Shown: one piece after another, positions 7,194-14,934 of the stretch | How the letters are laid out: each line of letters starts with the position of its first letter | How positions within the stretch are numbered: position 1 is the first letter of the stretch | Assembly: GCA_017408045.1 (NCBI GenBank) | Contig: JAFQVL010000020.1 | Span: 1-37,991, forward strand | From: Clostridia bacterium | Lineage (GTDB): Bacteria > Bacillota > Clostridia > Christensenellales > Borkfalkiaceae | Direction of reading: 5' to 3' | DNA length: 37,991 nt | Notes under the pieces: generated by a model | What the model was told of the DNA's origin: nothing | The model's input: only the letters and a program-made list of their open reading frames with translations | The model's database searches: none | Position numbers and translations under genes: made by a program

Positions 7194-8972
7194 ATGACGA
7201 ACAATAAGAAAGTACTTCAATTCGTTGCAGACGTGCAGGCTTTCGCAAACCCTGACAAAGTGGTTTGGATTGACGGCAGCGACGCGCAGCGCGACGCGCT
7301 TCGCGCGGAAGCAGTAGCTACGGGCGAAATCATCAAGCTCAACCAGGAAAAATTGCCTGATTGCTATTACCACAGAACGGCAGAAAACGACGTTGCCCGC
7401 GTAGAGGACAGAACGTTCATCTGCTGCGAAAACGAAGAGGACGCTATGCCTCATTCCATCGTTAAGTGGAAAGCACCCAAGGAAGCTTACCAGATGGTAA
7501 ATGAAATCGCAAGAAACGCGTATGCAGGCAGAACGATGTACGTTATCCCTTATTCGATGGGCGTAATCGGCTCTCCCTTCTCCAAAATCGGTGTAGAGAT
7601 TACCGACTCTATCTACGTTGTTCTCAACATGATGATCATGACCAGAGTAGGCAAGGAGTGCTTTGACGTCCTTGGTGAAAACGGCGATTTCGTTAAGGGC
7701 TTCCATGCAAAGTGCGACGTAGACCCTGAAAAGAGATATATCATGCATTTCCCTGAAGATGACACCATCATCTCTGTAAACTCCGCTTACGGCGGCAACG
7801 TATTGCTTGGTAAGAAGTGCTTTGCACTTCGTATCGCAACCAACCTTGGCCGTCGCGAAGGCTGGATGGCAGAACACATGCTGATTTTGGGCGTTAAGCG
7901 TCCTCAGTCCGATGAAATCAAGTACGTTGCAGCTGCATTCCCTTCCGCTTGCGGTAAGACCAACCTTGCAATGTTGATTCCCCCCAAGCAGTACCTTGAC
8001 AAGGGCTATGAAGTATTCTGCGTAGGCGACGACATCGCTTGGATTCGTCAGGGCGAAGACGGCAGATTGTGGGCTTGCAACCCCGAAAACGGTTTCTTCG
8101 GCGTTGCTCCCGGTACGAACGCAAAATCCAACCCCAACGCATTGGCATCTACCATGCAGGGCACGATTTTCACCAACGTTGCTTTGAACCCTGCAGACAA
8201 CACCGTATGGTGGGAAAAATTGACGAAGGAAGCTCCTGCAGAGCTCATCGACTGGACGGGCAAGCCTTGGACGCCTGACTGCGGCAGAAACGCAGCGCAT
8301 CCTAACTCCCGTTTCACCGCGCCTGCAATCAACTGCCCTTGCATTTCGCCCGAGTTCAATTCGAAAGAAGGCGTGCCTCTGTCCGCAATCATCTTCGGCG
8401 GTAGAAGAGCAACCACGACCCCGCTTGTTTACCAGTCCAGAGATTGGAACCACGGTACGTTCGTTGGTACGATTATGTCCTCCGAAACGACGGCAGCGGC
8501 TACCGGTGCAGTAGGCGTGCTTCGTCATGACCCCATGGCTATGAAACCTTTCATGGGTTATTCCGTAGACCGCTACTTCCAGCATTGGATTGATATGGGC
8601 GCGAAAGTTCCTGTTGAAAAACAGCCTAAGATCTTCAACGTTAACTGGTTCCGTCAGGATGAAAACGGCAACTTCATGTGGCCCGGTTTCGGCGACAATA
8701 TGCGTGTTCTTGACTGGATTTTGGATCGTTGCGAAGGCAAGGCAGATGCTCAGGAAACGGCTATCGGCTACGTGCCTTATGCAAAGGACATCAACATCGA
8801 GGGCGCAGACATCGACGCAGCAACCCTTGAAAAGTTGTTGGTAGTTGATAAGGCTCGTTGGGCGGCTGAAGCAGAAGAAATCACCACCTACTATGCAGAA
8901 AACTTCGGCGACAAGATGCCCGTAGAAATTATGGAAAATCTTGCAATCCTCAAAGAAAACTGCGCAAAATAA
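7194..8972 (+). CDS. pckG: GTP-dependent phosphoenolpyruvate carboxykinase
   Basis: Interconverts oxaloacetate plus GTP with phosphoenolpyruvate, CO2 and GDP. In anaerobes it often runs in the carboxylating direction toward C4 acids. 592 residues, normal for the GTP family. The kinase P-loop is AFPSACGKTNLAM, with the reactive Cys253 and Lys255. Other family landmarks are MGVIGSPFSKIGVEITDS, HFPEDDTIISVNSAYGGN, the ENGFFGVAPGT active-site loop, SRFTAPAINCPCISP and the FNVNWFRQDENGNFMWPGFGDN block near the C-terminus. The start at 7194 has AAGGAG nine bases upstream. It is monocistronic with promoter and terminator, and its codon choice looks like a highly expressed gene. Confidence 0.97.
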   Translation: MTNNKKVLQFVADVQAFANPDKVVWIDGSDAQRDALRAEAVATGEIIKLNQEKLPDCYYHRTAENDVARVEDRTFICCENEEDAMPHSIVKWKAPKEAYQMVNEIARNAYAGRTMYVIPYSMGVIGSPFSKIGVEITDSIYVVLNMMIMTRVGKECFDVLGENGDFVKGFHAKCDVDPEKRYIMHFPEDDTIISVNSAYGGNVLLGKKCFALRIATNLGRREGWMAEHMLILGVKRPQSDEIKYVAAAFPSACGKTNLAMLIPPKQYLDKGYEVFCVGDDIAWIRQGEDGRLWACNPENGFFGVAPGTNAKSNPNALASTMQGTIFTNVALNPADNTVWWEKLTKEAPAELIDWTGKPWTPDCGRNAAHPNSRFTAPAINCPCISPEFNSKEGVPLSAIIFGGRRATTTPLVYQSRDWNHGTFVGTIMSSETTAAATGAVGVLRHDPMAMKPFMGYSVDRYFQHWIDMGAKVPVEKQPKIFNVNWFRQDENGNFMWPGFGDNMRVLDWILDRCEGKADAQETAIGYVPYAKDINIEGADIDAATLEKLLVVDKARWAAEAEEITTYYAENFGDKMPVEIMENLAILKENCAK

Positions 8973-8987
8973 GCAAAAATAAATCAA

Positions 8988-9017
8988 AAAAGCTCTACGG
9001 ATAACCGTAGGGCTTTT
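8988..9017 (+). terminator. pckG terminator
   Basis: Stem AAGCTCTACGG / CCGTAGGGCTT (one G-U pair) with an ATAA loop and TTTTT. The A-run on the left also allows use by the minus-strand gene that ends at 9022. Confidence 0.85.
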
Positions 9018-9021
9018 TATT

Positions 9022-9282
9022 TTATCTTTTCAAATGAGCTTTTAACAGCTCTATCTTATTATCAATCCCTGCTTCAAAACCACAACGAAAAAACTCTTTT
9101 TGTAAGTTTTCTACGCGAAGCTTTAAAAGCCGTTCGTATTCACGGAAAAGTCTTCTTTGTTCTTCCGTAAGAGTATCGTCAAATTTTTCGAGAGCCTCTT
9201 TTTCCTTAGGCAAAGGAGAAAGATTTTGAAAATTTATCAATTTACGTTTCTTAAAATATATATATTCCAACAATTCTTCCAT
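9022..9282 (-). CDS. Small coiled-coil protein of the XRE module, function unknown
   Basis: 86 residues, charged and helical (MEELLEYIYFKKRKLI..., then LTEEQRRLFREYERLLKLRVENLQKEFFRCGFEAGI). The end pattern 'F..GF..G' and the opening 'ME.L...Y' recall small Firmicutes proteins such as the one at 36632-36919 (the DUF6809 type, by memory). It is driven by a perfect promoter whose spacer is filled by operator 1, and is divergent from the XRE repressor gene. This suggests it is the main target of that repressor. It is not a recognised toxin, though a toxin-antitoxin or phage-remnant role cannot be excluded. Confidence 0.7.
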   Translation of the reverse strand: MEELLEYIYFKKRKLINFQNLSPLPKEKEALEKFDDTLTEEQRRLFREYERLLKLRVENLQKEFFRCGFEAGIDNKIELLKAHLKR

Positions 9283-9326
9283 AGCGTCAGTCCTTATGAC
9301 AATTAAGTCAGACTAAATTTTATTTC

Positions 9327-9355
9327 ATTATAATTGAGTAAAACTCAATTGTCAA
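9327..9355 (-). promoter_or_regulatory. Promoter of the 86-aa gene
   Basis: On the minus strand TTGACA (9350-9355), 17-bp spacer, TATAAT (9327-9332), full consensus. Operator 1 exactly spans the space between the two boxes. Confidence 0.85.
9332..9350. promoter_or_regulatory. Operator 1, perfect palindrome
   Basis: AATTGAGT-AAA-ACTCAATT, an 8-3-8 perfect inverted repeat lying between the -35 and -10 boxes of the minus-strand promoter. Its core recurs at 9383-9399. Confidence 0.85.
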
Positions 9356-9382
9356 GCAAATTTTCGTATATCTCGTTAAAAT

Positions 9383-9399
9383 ATTGAGTATAACTCAAT
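9383..9399. promoter_or_regulatory. Operator 2, perfect palindrome
   Basis: ATTGAGT-ATA-ACTCAAT, a 7-3-7 perfect inverted repeat centred 50 bp from operator 1. It contains TATAAC (9389-9394), the best -10 candidate for the XRE gene, so binding here would give autoregulation. Confidence 0.85.
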
Positions 9400-9416
9400 T
9401 TAAGACGAGGGAGAAT

Positions 9417-9617
9417 ATGAAATTTAGTGAAAGATTAGGGGTTGAATTAAAAGCAAGTGGATTAACGCAAAAAGAAATTGCAGAAAAATTGCACATCAAT
9501 CCAGCGAATATAACGAACTGGAAGAAAGGGATAAATATCCCTTCCTTAGAGGTTTTTTACGAACTGTGCAAAATTTTAGACGTAAGTGCAGACTATCTTT
9601 TGGGGTTGACGGATTAA
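9417..9617 (+). CDS. XRE-family helix-turn-helix repressor
   Basis: 66-residue single-domain Cro/CI-type DNA-binding protein. The five-helix fold is complete: SERLGVELKASGLTQKEIAEKLHINPANITNWKKGINIPSLEVFYELCKILDVSADYLLGL. The recognition helix is around residues 27-38 (INPANITNWKKG) and the family's closing 'ADYLLG' is present. There is no sensor or protease domain. The ATG at 9417 follows GAGGGAG. It lies divergently from the 86-aa gene, with two matching palindromes between them, so it very probably represses both promoters. The region is AT-richer than its surroundings. Confidence 0.9.
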   Translation: MKFSERLGVELKASGLTQKEIAEKLHINPANITNWKKGINIPSLEVFYELCKILDVSADYLLGLTD

Positions 9618-9689
9618 CGCGGCATCCTAAGCGGTTTGCTTAAAAAACCTCGCCGATGTTGTGCAGCGAAAATAACGAAAAAAGATAAC

Positions 9690-9714
9690 CGCCCGAGAAA
9701 CTTGTTCTCGGGCG
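9690..9714. terminator. Strong hairpin after the XRE gene
   Basis: Ten-bp perfect stem CGCCCGAGAA / TTCTCGGGCG with a 5-nt loop. On the plus strand there is no direct T-run (GATTACC follows). On the minus strand GGTTATC then six Ts follow, so it may end spmAB read-through. From 9618 to 9910 no other gene is convincing: a run of codons from 9739 preceded by GGGGG gives an unrecognisable peptide. Confidence 0.45.
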
Positions 9715-9878
9715 ATTACCATATGATAAGGGGGAAAATGATGAGCGGTTTTATATGTAATTCGGGAAGCGGTATTGCCTCAACCGATTTACAAGTATAT
9801 TGTAGCACGGAAAAAATAAAAAGTCATATTTTCAAACAAAGATTTTCAAAAAACTATTTTTTGTTGCATTCTAATACT

Positions 9879-9901
9879 AAAATGTTAGGAATTAACATTT
9901 T
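9879..9901. terminator. Hairpin just after spmB, possible terminator
   Basis: Nine-bp AT-rich inverted repeat AAAATGTTA / TAACATTTT with a 5-nt spacer, 10 bases past the spmB stop codon. It lacks a long T-run on the minus strand, so terminator function is uncertain. Confidence 0.4.
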
Positions 9902-9910
9902 CACATTTTA

Positions 9911-10426
9911 TTACATTACTCTGCAAAGAAGACAGCAGAGCACGACAGACAGAAAATAGGCAATCAGCGAAAAGGCGATGGCCAAAGGCAGTTTCTTTCG
10001 TTTGATACCTGCAAAGTACACGGCGGCGACGTAGAACACCGTTTCTGCCGAACCGTACGCAACGCAGGCGCATCGCGCGACGTAGCTATCCACGCCGTAC
10101 TTTCCTAAAAGCTCTGCAAGCATCGCGATAGAGCCGCTGCCCGAAAGCGGCTTGATAAGCACCAGCCCCGCAATCTCTTGCGGTACGCCTAAAAACCGAA
10201 AAGCAGGGGAAAGGAAGTGTAAAATTTTATCCTCAAGACCGCTGGCGGTAAGTAGCCGTGCTAAAATGGTGATGGCGGCGATGTAGGGGAAGATGCTGAC
10301 AATCAGAGGGATTGCCTTTCCCGCGCCCGCCACAAACGAATCGTACACCTTCGTTTTTTTTACGGCGGCGTATAAAAAAGAGGCGATAAAAATCACGGGG
10401 ATAATCAAGGCAAAAATACTATTCAT
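9911..10426 (-). CDS. spmB: Spore maturation protein B
   Basis: 171-residue membrane protein with the nucleoside-recognition 'Gate' fold. Several hydrophobic helices are visible, and the core KAIPLIVSIFPYIAAITILARLL...GLEDKILHFLSP and LVLIKPLSGSGSIAMLAELL (KPLSGSGS) is the SpmB signature. In Bacillus subtilis SpmA and SpmB are needed for spore core dehydration and heat resistance. Length matches the family (about 175). The start ATG overlaps the spmA stop (ATGA at 10423-10426), so translation is coupled. Its presence points to a sporulation lineage, though homologues occur in some non-sporulating Clostridia. Confidence 0.93.
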   Translation of the reverse strand: MNSIFALIIPVIFIASFLYAAVKKTKVYDSFVAGAGKAIPLIVSIFPYIAAITILARLLTASGLEDKILHFLSPAFRFLGVPQEIAGLVLIKPLSGSGSIAMLAELLGKYGVDSYVARCACVAYGSAETVFYVAAVYFAGIKRKKLPLAIAFSLIAYFLSVVLCCLLCRVM

Positions 10427-11052
10427 CTCGTACCTGCCGCCGACTTATTAGAAAAAACTGCTTGTTTTTTTCGCCCAGAACAAGCACCCGCCGCACAGCT
10501 TTTTTTCGGGCTCAGAAACAGCCACGTAAAAAAGCAAGCAACCACCGTAGAAAATGCGGTACACAGCATGGTGGGCAAAATGATATCCGCGGGCGCACCG
10601 CTGCCCAAAGAGGCGCGCAGCCCCACCACCGAGGTGGGCAACAGCTGCAACGAGGTAGCGTTTAACGCGAAGAACATACACGAGGCGTACTCGGCTTGAG
10701 GAGATTGGTCGAGCAGCCGCGCGCCTTCAATTCCATACGGCGTTGCCGCGCCGCCGAGTCCTAAAAAATTACAGGAAAGGTTGGCGCTGACGGCTTGCAG
10801 CGTCTGCTCGTCGTCCGTGCGAAACAGCCGCTTACAAACGGGGCGAAGGAGCTTTGCAATTCCTCTCGTGATTCCACACGCTTTCCATACTTCCATCAAG
10901 CCCATCCAGACGGCGTACGAGGCAAGCAGCGCAACGCAGAGGGTAGCCGAATCCCCTGCCGCCTCTAAGACGGTGGGCAAAAACAAAGGGGGGTTGACAA
11001 ACAGTAAAATTGCGGTTGCCCCTAAAAAGAGGCTCAAAAAAATGGCGTTCAT
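10423..11052 (-). CDS. spmA: Spore maturation protein A
   Basis: 209-residue membrane protein, partner of SpmB. Family marks are VWMGLMEVWKACGITRGIAKLLRPVCKRLF (about residues 49-78), ANLSCNFLGLGGAATPYGIEGARLL and FFALNATSLQLLPTSVVGLRASLGS. About five to six membrane helices. The C-terminus has an unusual basic, Cys-containing tail (SPKKSCAAGACSGRKKQAVFSNKSAAGTR), probably cytoplasmic. No good SD precedes the start. A weak divergent promoter (TTGGTA-18-CATAAT, minus strand, 11081-11110) overlaps the metG -35 region, so spmAB and metG may compete for polymerase. Confidence 0.93.
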   Translation of the reverse strand: MNAIFLSLFLGATAILLFVNPPLFLPTVLEAAGDSATLCVALLASYAVWMGLMEVWKACGITRGIAKLLRPVCKRLFRTDDEQTLQAVSANLSCNFLGLGGAATPYGIEGARLLDQSPQAEYASCMFFALNATSLQLLPTSVVGLRASLGSGAPADIILPTMLCTAFSTVVACFFTWLFLSPKKSCAAGACSGRKKQAVFSNKSAAGTR

Positions 11053-11096
11053 ACGCTATGGTATGCAGATGCTTGTCTGTATTATGTCCGAAACGC

Positions 11097-11125
11097 TTTA
11101 CATTTACCAAAAAAAGGGGTATAAT
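11097..11125 (+). promoter_or_regulatory. metG promoter
   Basis: TTTACA (11097-11102), 17-bp spacer, TATAAT (11120-11125). Confidence 0.8.
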
Positions 11126-11143
11126 AAATCCTGTTAGGATTTA
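11125..11143 (+). promoter_or_regulatory. Palindrome at the metG transcription start
   Basis: TAAATCCT-GTT-AGGATTTA, a perfect 8-3-8 inverted repeat that begins at the last base of the -10 box and covers the expected start site. It could be an operator or a 5' stabilising hairpin; the sequence alone cannot tell. Confidence 0.6.
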
Positions 11144-11165
11144 AACGATAGGAGAGTGCAAGAAA

Positions 11166-13160
11166 ATGGCAGACAAGAAAACCTATTATATCACCACGGC
11201 GATCGCATACACTTCGGGAAAACCGCACATCGGCAACACCTACGAGGCGATTTTGGCGGACGCGATTGCGCGCTATAAGCGCAAGCAGGGCTACGACGTG
11301 TTCTATATGACGGGCACGGACGAGCACGGTCAAAAAATCGAGGAGAAAGCAGCGGCGGCAGGGCTGACCCCCCAACAGTTTGTAGACGGGGTAGCCGGCA
11401 CAATCCAAGGGATTTGGGATTTGGTAGGGACTTCCTACGACAAATTCATTCGTACCACCGACCCGCAGCATTGCGAGCAGGTGGCAAAAATCTTCAAAAA
11501 ATTCTACGAGCAGGGGGATATTTACAAGGGCGAATACGTAGGTATGTATTGCACCCCTTGCGAATCCTTCTGGACGGAGAGCCAACTCATAGAGGGCAAG
11601 TGCCCCGACTGCGGCAGAGAGGTAAAGCCTGCCAAGGAAGAGGCGTACTTCTTTAAGATGGGCAAGTATGCCGACAGGCTCATCGAACACATCGAAAAGC
11701 ACCCCGAGTTCATTCAGCCCGTTTCCCGTAAAAACGAGATGATGAACAACTTTTTGAAGAAGGGGTTGCAGGATTTGTGCGTTTCCAGAACCTCGTTCAA
11801 GTGGGGGATTCCCGTAGACTTTGACGATAGACACGTCATTTACGTATGGTTGGACGCGCTCAACAACTACATCACGGGGCTTGGCTACGATGCAGACGGC
11901 AACCATGGCGAGAACTATAAAAAATACTGGCCTGCGGATTTGCACCTCATCGGTAAGGACATCTTGCGCTTCCACACCATTTACTGGCCTATCTTCTTGA
12001 TGGCGATGGGCGAGCCTCTGCCTAAGCAAATCTTCGGGCATCCTTGGCTGTTGCAGGGCGAGGGTAAAATGTCCAAGAGTAAGGGCAACGTCATCTATGC
12101 GGACGACCTTGCGCGCTTGTTTGGGGTGGACGCGGTGCGTTATTTCGTGTTGCACGAAATGCCGTTCGACAACGACGGGCAGATCACTTGGGAGCTCGTT
12201 TGCGAACGCTTTAACACCGAGCTTGCCAACGTGCTTGGAAACCTCGTATCCCGTACGATTGCGATGATTAACAAATACTTCGGCGGTAAAGTCGTTAAAA
12301 GCGTAAAGGCGAACGAGGAAAACCCCGACGAAGAATTTAAAGCGACCGTTTCCGCAACGTCGAAAAAGGTGGAAGAGAAAATGGAAGGTCTGCGCGTAGC
12401 GGACGCTATTTCCGAAATCTTCAACACCTTGCGCCGCGCGAATAAGTACATTGACGAAACGATGCCGTGGGCGCTTGCGAAGGACGAGAGCAAGGCGGTT
12501 AGATTAAACGACGTATTATACAACCTCACGGACACGATTTTGACCTGCGCAAGCCTTTTGGAAAGCTTTATGCCCGAAACTTCGGCGAAAATTTATGCGG
12601 CGTTCGGCGTACAGGCAAAATCCTTGGAGGAATGCGCTACGTTCGGTTTAGCGGAAGAATATACCGCAAATCCCGTACCTGCGCTGTTCCAGCGTTTGGA
12701 TTTCAAGAGCTTAGAACCTGAAATCGAAAAGATTGCGGCGGCGCAAATGGCGAGCGTGAAAGCAGCAGAGCCTGCTACGCCTGCGGCTGCACCTGCAAAA
12801 GAGGCGGCTAAAGAGGCTGCCCCCAAGAAAGCGGAAATCAGTTTTGAGGACTTTGACAAAATCGAATTGCGCGTGGGAGAAATCATCGCTTGCGAGGCTG
12901 TGCCCAAATCCAACAAACTCTTAAAAGAAACGGTGAAGTTTGGCGACGAGGTGCGTACGATTGTTTCGGGGATTGCCAAGCATTATAAACCCGAAGAAAT
13001 GGTCGGCAAAAAGGTGGTGTTCGTCACCAACCTTGCGCCTCGTAAAATCTGCGGCATCACGTCTGAAGGGATGATTTTAGCCGCAGAGGACGAGAACGGT
13101 ACTTTATCGCTCTGCGTTTCCGATAAGGCAGAGCTGCTCAGCGGCGCAAACTGCGGCTAA
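11166..13160 (+). CDS. metG: Methionyl-tRNA synthetase with tRNA-binding tail
   Basis: Class Ia enzyme charging initiator and elongator tRNA-Met; 664 residues, usual for Firmicutes. HIGN signature at residues 21-24, KMSKS at 301-305. A zinc knuckle is formed by Cys129, Cys132, Cys146 and Cys149. After the anticodon domain an Ala/Pro/Lys-rich linker (about residues 535-557) leads to a C-terminal Trbp111/EMAP-like OB domain (FDKIELRVGEIIACEAVPKS...IVSGIAKHY...LAPRKICGITSEGMILAA), which dimerises the enzyme and aids tRNA binding. The SD is AGGAGAG. It is first gene of the metG-tatD-rSAM-rsmA cluster. No T-box is seen; the leader is too short. Confidence 0.97.
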   Translation: MADKKTYYITTAIAYTSGKPHIGNTYEAILADAIARYKRKQGYDVFYMTGTDEHGQKIEEKAAAAGLTPQQFVDGVAGTIQGIWDLVGTSYDKFIRTTDPQHCEQVAKIFKKFYEQGDIYKGEYVGMYCTPCESFWTESQLIEGKCPDCGREVKPAKEEAYFFKMGKYADRLIEHIEKHPEFIQPVSRKNEMMNNFLKKGLQDLCVSRTSFKWGIPVDFDDRHVIYVWLDALNNYITGLGYDADGNHGENYKKYWPADLHLIGKDILRFHTIYWPIFLMAMGEPLPKQIFGHPWLLQGEGKMSKSKGNVIYADDLARLFGVDAVRYFVLHEMPFDNDGQITWELVCERFNTELANVLGNLVSRTIAMINKYFGGKVVKSVKANEENPDEEFKATVSATSKKVEEKMEGLRVADAISEIFNTLRRANKYIDETMPWALAKDESKAVRLNDVLYNLTDTILTCASLLESFMPETSAKIYAAFGVQAKSLEECATFGLAEEYTANPVPALFQRLDFKSLEPEIEKIAAAQMASVKAAEPATPAAAPAKEAAKEAAPKKAEISFEDFDKIELRVGEIIACEAVPKSNKLLKETVKFGDEVRTIVSGIAKHYKPEEMVGKKVVFVTNLAPRKICGITSEGMILAAEDENGTLSLCVSDKAELLSGANCG

Positions 13161-13174
13161 GGCAAAGTAGAATT

Positions 13175-13960
13175 ATGTTCATAGACGTACACGCCCATTT
13201 GTCGGGCGAGGAATATGACGAGCAGGGCGGTATAGACGGCTTGCTTACGAGGATGAAAGCAGAGGGCGTTGGGCTGGTGATTGCCAGCGGCTACGATATC
13301 GATACCTCGATAACCTCTATGAAGATTGCCGAGGCGCACGAGGAGATTTACTTCTGCGCAGGCTTTCACCCGAGCGAATTAAATCGCTTTCAAGAGGGCG
13401 ACTGGGAACGGCTGGCAGAACTTTGCAGACACGAAAAGTGCGTGGCTGTGGGGGAAATGGGGCTTGATTACCACTACGAAAACAACCCCGAAAAAGCGGT
13501 GCAAAAAGAGGCGTTTTTGCGGCAATTACAGATTGCCGACGAGGCAGGGCTGCCCGTTGTCATACACAGCCGCGACGCCGCGGAGGACACCTACGAATTT
13601 TTGTGTCAGCACCAAGGTTTACTGCGACACGGCGGCTTGATGCATTGTTATTCGTACTCACCTGAAATGCTGTTGCGGTTTGCGGAGCTGGGGCTCTACT
13701 TCTCCTTTGGGGGAACGAGCACTTTCAAGAACGCGAAAAAGGTTTGGGCGAGCGTAGAGTGCGTACCTGCCGACCGTATTTTGACGGAAACGGACTGTCC
13801 GTACTTGACCCCTGAACCCTATCGCGGGGTGTTTCCCAACGAGCCGAAGAACGTGCGATACGTTGCGGAACGGCTGGCGGAGCTTCGCGGCGTAAGCGCA
13901 GAAGAGATAGAGAGGCAGGTAGAGGAAAACGTCAAGGCGTTGTTTAGAAAATTACATTGA
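13175..13960 (+). CDS. tatD: TatD-family metal-dependent DNase
   Basis: 261-residue TIM-barrel hydrolase with 3'-5' exonuclease activity in known members. Metal ligands are intact: Asp4-x-His6-x-His8 (DVHAH), Glu94 (GEMGLDYH), His131 (VIHSRDA), His157 (HCYS) and Asp207 (ETDCPYLTP). The GLDYHY and PNEPKNVRYVAE segments are typical of the YabD/YcfH branch. Normal length. It starts 15 bases after metG, in the order metG-tatD seen across Firmicutes, and its stop runs directly into the SD of the radical SAM gene. Role probably DNA quality control; the physiological substrate in this branch is uncertain. Confidence 0.95.
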   Translation: MFIDVHAHLSGEEYDEQGGIDGLLTRMKAEGVGLVIASGYDIDTSITSMKIAEAHEEIYFCAGFHPSELNRFQEGDWERLAELCRHEKCVAVGEMGLDYHYENNPEKAVQKEAFLRQLQIADEAGLPVVIHSRDAAEDTYEFLCQHQGLLRHGGLMHCYSYSPEMLLRFAELGLYFSFGGTSTFKNAKKVWASVECVPADRILTETDCPYLTPEPYRGVFPNEPKNVRYVAERLAELRGVSAEEIERQVEENVKALFRKLH

Positions 13961-13968
13961 GGGAACTT

Positions 13969-14931
13969 ATGGAAGAGAACGAAAAAAAGCAGGCGCAAAA
14001 CAGCGGGGAAGGCGGAAGAAACCACGGTAGACGCCGCCGTCATAGACACGGCAGAGGCCACGGCGGAAACGGCAATAACGGCAACGCTGCTAATGCAAAC
14101 AACGGGCAGGAGCAAAAACAGCAAAAGCCGACCGTAGCGCAGAATGCGGATAACGCAAGCGGTAAAAAGCAGCAAAACAAGCAACAGAAGAACAAACAGC
14201 CGATGCCGCAAAAGGGACAGCCTCAACAGCAGAAAAACCAAAATGCGCAACAGCCCCAACCCAACCAACAGAGCAAAAATAAGCAGAAAAATAAAAATGA
14301 GAAAAAGGCAGAACCGCCTCGCAAGGATACTTACGTCTACGTTTTGGACGGGAAAATCTACCTTAACTTGACGAATAAATGCTCCAACGGCTGTGATTTT
14401 TGCGTACGCAACGAACGCGCAAGCTACTACGGCAATTATCTTTGGTTGCAAAAGGGCGAGCCGACGGCAGCGCAGGTGGTTGCGCAAATCCACGGCTTGG
14501 GGGATTTGACCCGTTTCAAGGAAGCGGTGTTCTGTGGCTTTGGCGAACCGACTTATCGTATGGACGTTATTGTCGAAGTGGCAGACTTCCTGCACGAAAA
14601 GGGTTTGAGTGTGCGCCTCAACACCAACGGTCAGGGCTGTCTTATCAACAAGAGGGATATCATCCCCGAGTTGGTGGGAAAAATTGACCTTGTCAACGTG
14701 TCGCTGAATGCGTCCTGCTATGAAAAATACCAAAAGATTTGCCGTTCGATGTTCCGCGAGGCGGGCTTTGACGGCATGGTGGAATTTGCAAAAAGCTGCA
14801 AGAGGCAAGGGGTTGCCGTGCGCTTCTCTATCGTCGATTGTATCGGCGAAGAAGAGGTTGAGGCGTGCAAACGACTTGCGCAGAGCGTCAACGTGCCCTT
14901 GCATATCCGCGATTATATTACCGACTGCTAA
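13969..14931 (+). CDS. TatD-linked radical SAM protein with long disordered head
   Basis: 320 residues. From about residue 120 on it is a radical SAM enzyme of the TatD-associated type: TYVYVLDGKIYLNLTNKCSN, then Cys138-x3-Cys142-x2-Cys145 for the 4Fe-4S cluster, VFCGFGEPTYR (GGEP-like), VRLNTNGQG and the closing HIRDYITDC. Substrate unknown in the family. The first 115 residues are an extra low-complexity head: Arg/Gly/His-rich (RRRRHRHGRGHGG, residues 21-33), then Asn/Gln/Lys-rich with almost no hydrophobic residues. This looks disordered and nucleic-acid-binding. The ATG at 13969 follows TGAGGGA; an earlier in-frame TTG at 13957 lacks an SD. Coupled to tatD. Confidence 0.9.
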   Translation: MEENEKKQAQNSGEGGRNHGRRRRHRHGRGHGGNGNNGNAANANNGQEQKQQKPTVAQNADNASGKKQQNKQQKNKQPMPQKGQPQQQKNQNAQQPQPNQQSKNKQKNKNEKKAEPPRKDTYVYVLDGKIYLNLTNKCSNGCDFCVRNERASYYGNYLWLQKGEPTAAQVVAQIHGLGDLTRFKEAVFCGFGEPTYRMDVIVEVADFLHEKGLSVRLNTNGQGCLINKRDIIPELVGKIDLVNVSLNASCYEKYQKICRSMFREAGFDGMVEFAKSCKRQGVAVRFSIVDCIGEEEVEACKRLAQSVNVPLHIRDYITDC

Positions 14932-14934
14932 GCT

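Noticed and set aside
7188..8987. Long open frame on the minus strand opposite pckG (about 600 codons)
   Set aside because: Antisense shadow of a strongly biased gene; residue composition is Cys/His/Arg/Val-rich with no family resemblance and no SD.
9636..9959. 107-codon frame after the XRE gene, including a GGGGG-preceded ATG near 9739
   Set aside because: Composition is that of AT-rich non-coding DNA, it overlaps spmB, and no family pattern is visible. A small gene cannot be fully excluded.
11082..12155. 357-codon minus-strand frame opposite metG
   Set aside because: Antisense shadow with no recognisable motif.
13819..14904. 361-codon minus-strand frame with a hydrophobic run opposite the radical SAM gene
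   Set aside because: The Leu/Val/Phe run is just the complement of the Gln/Asn/Lys-rich head; no SD or promoter.
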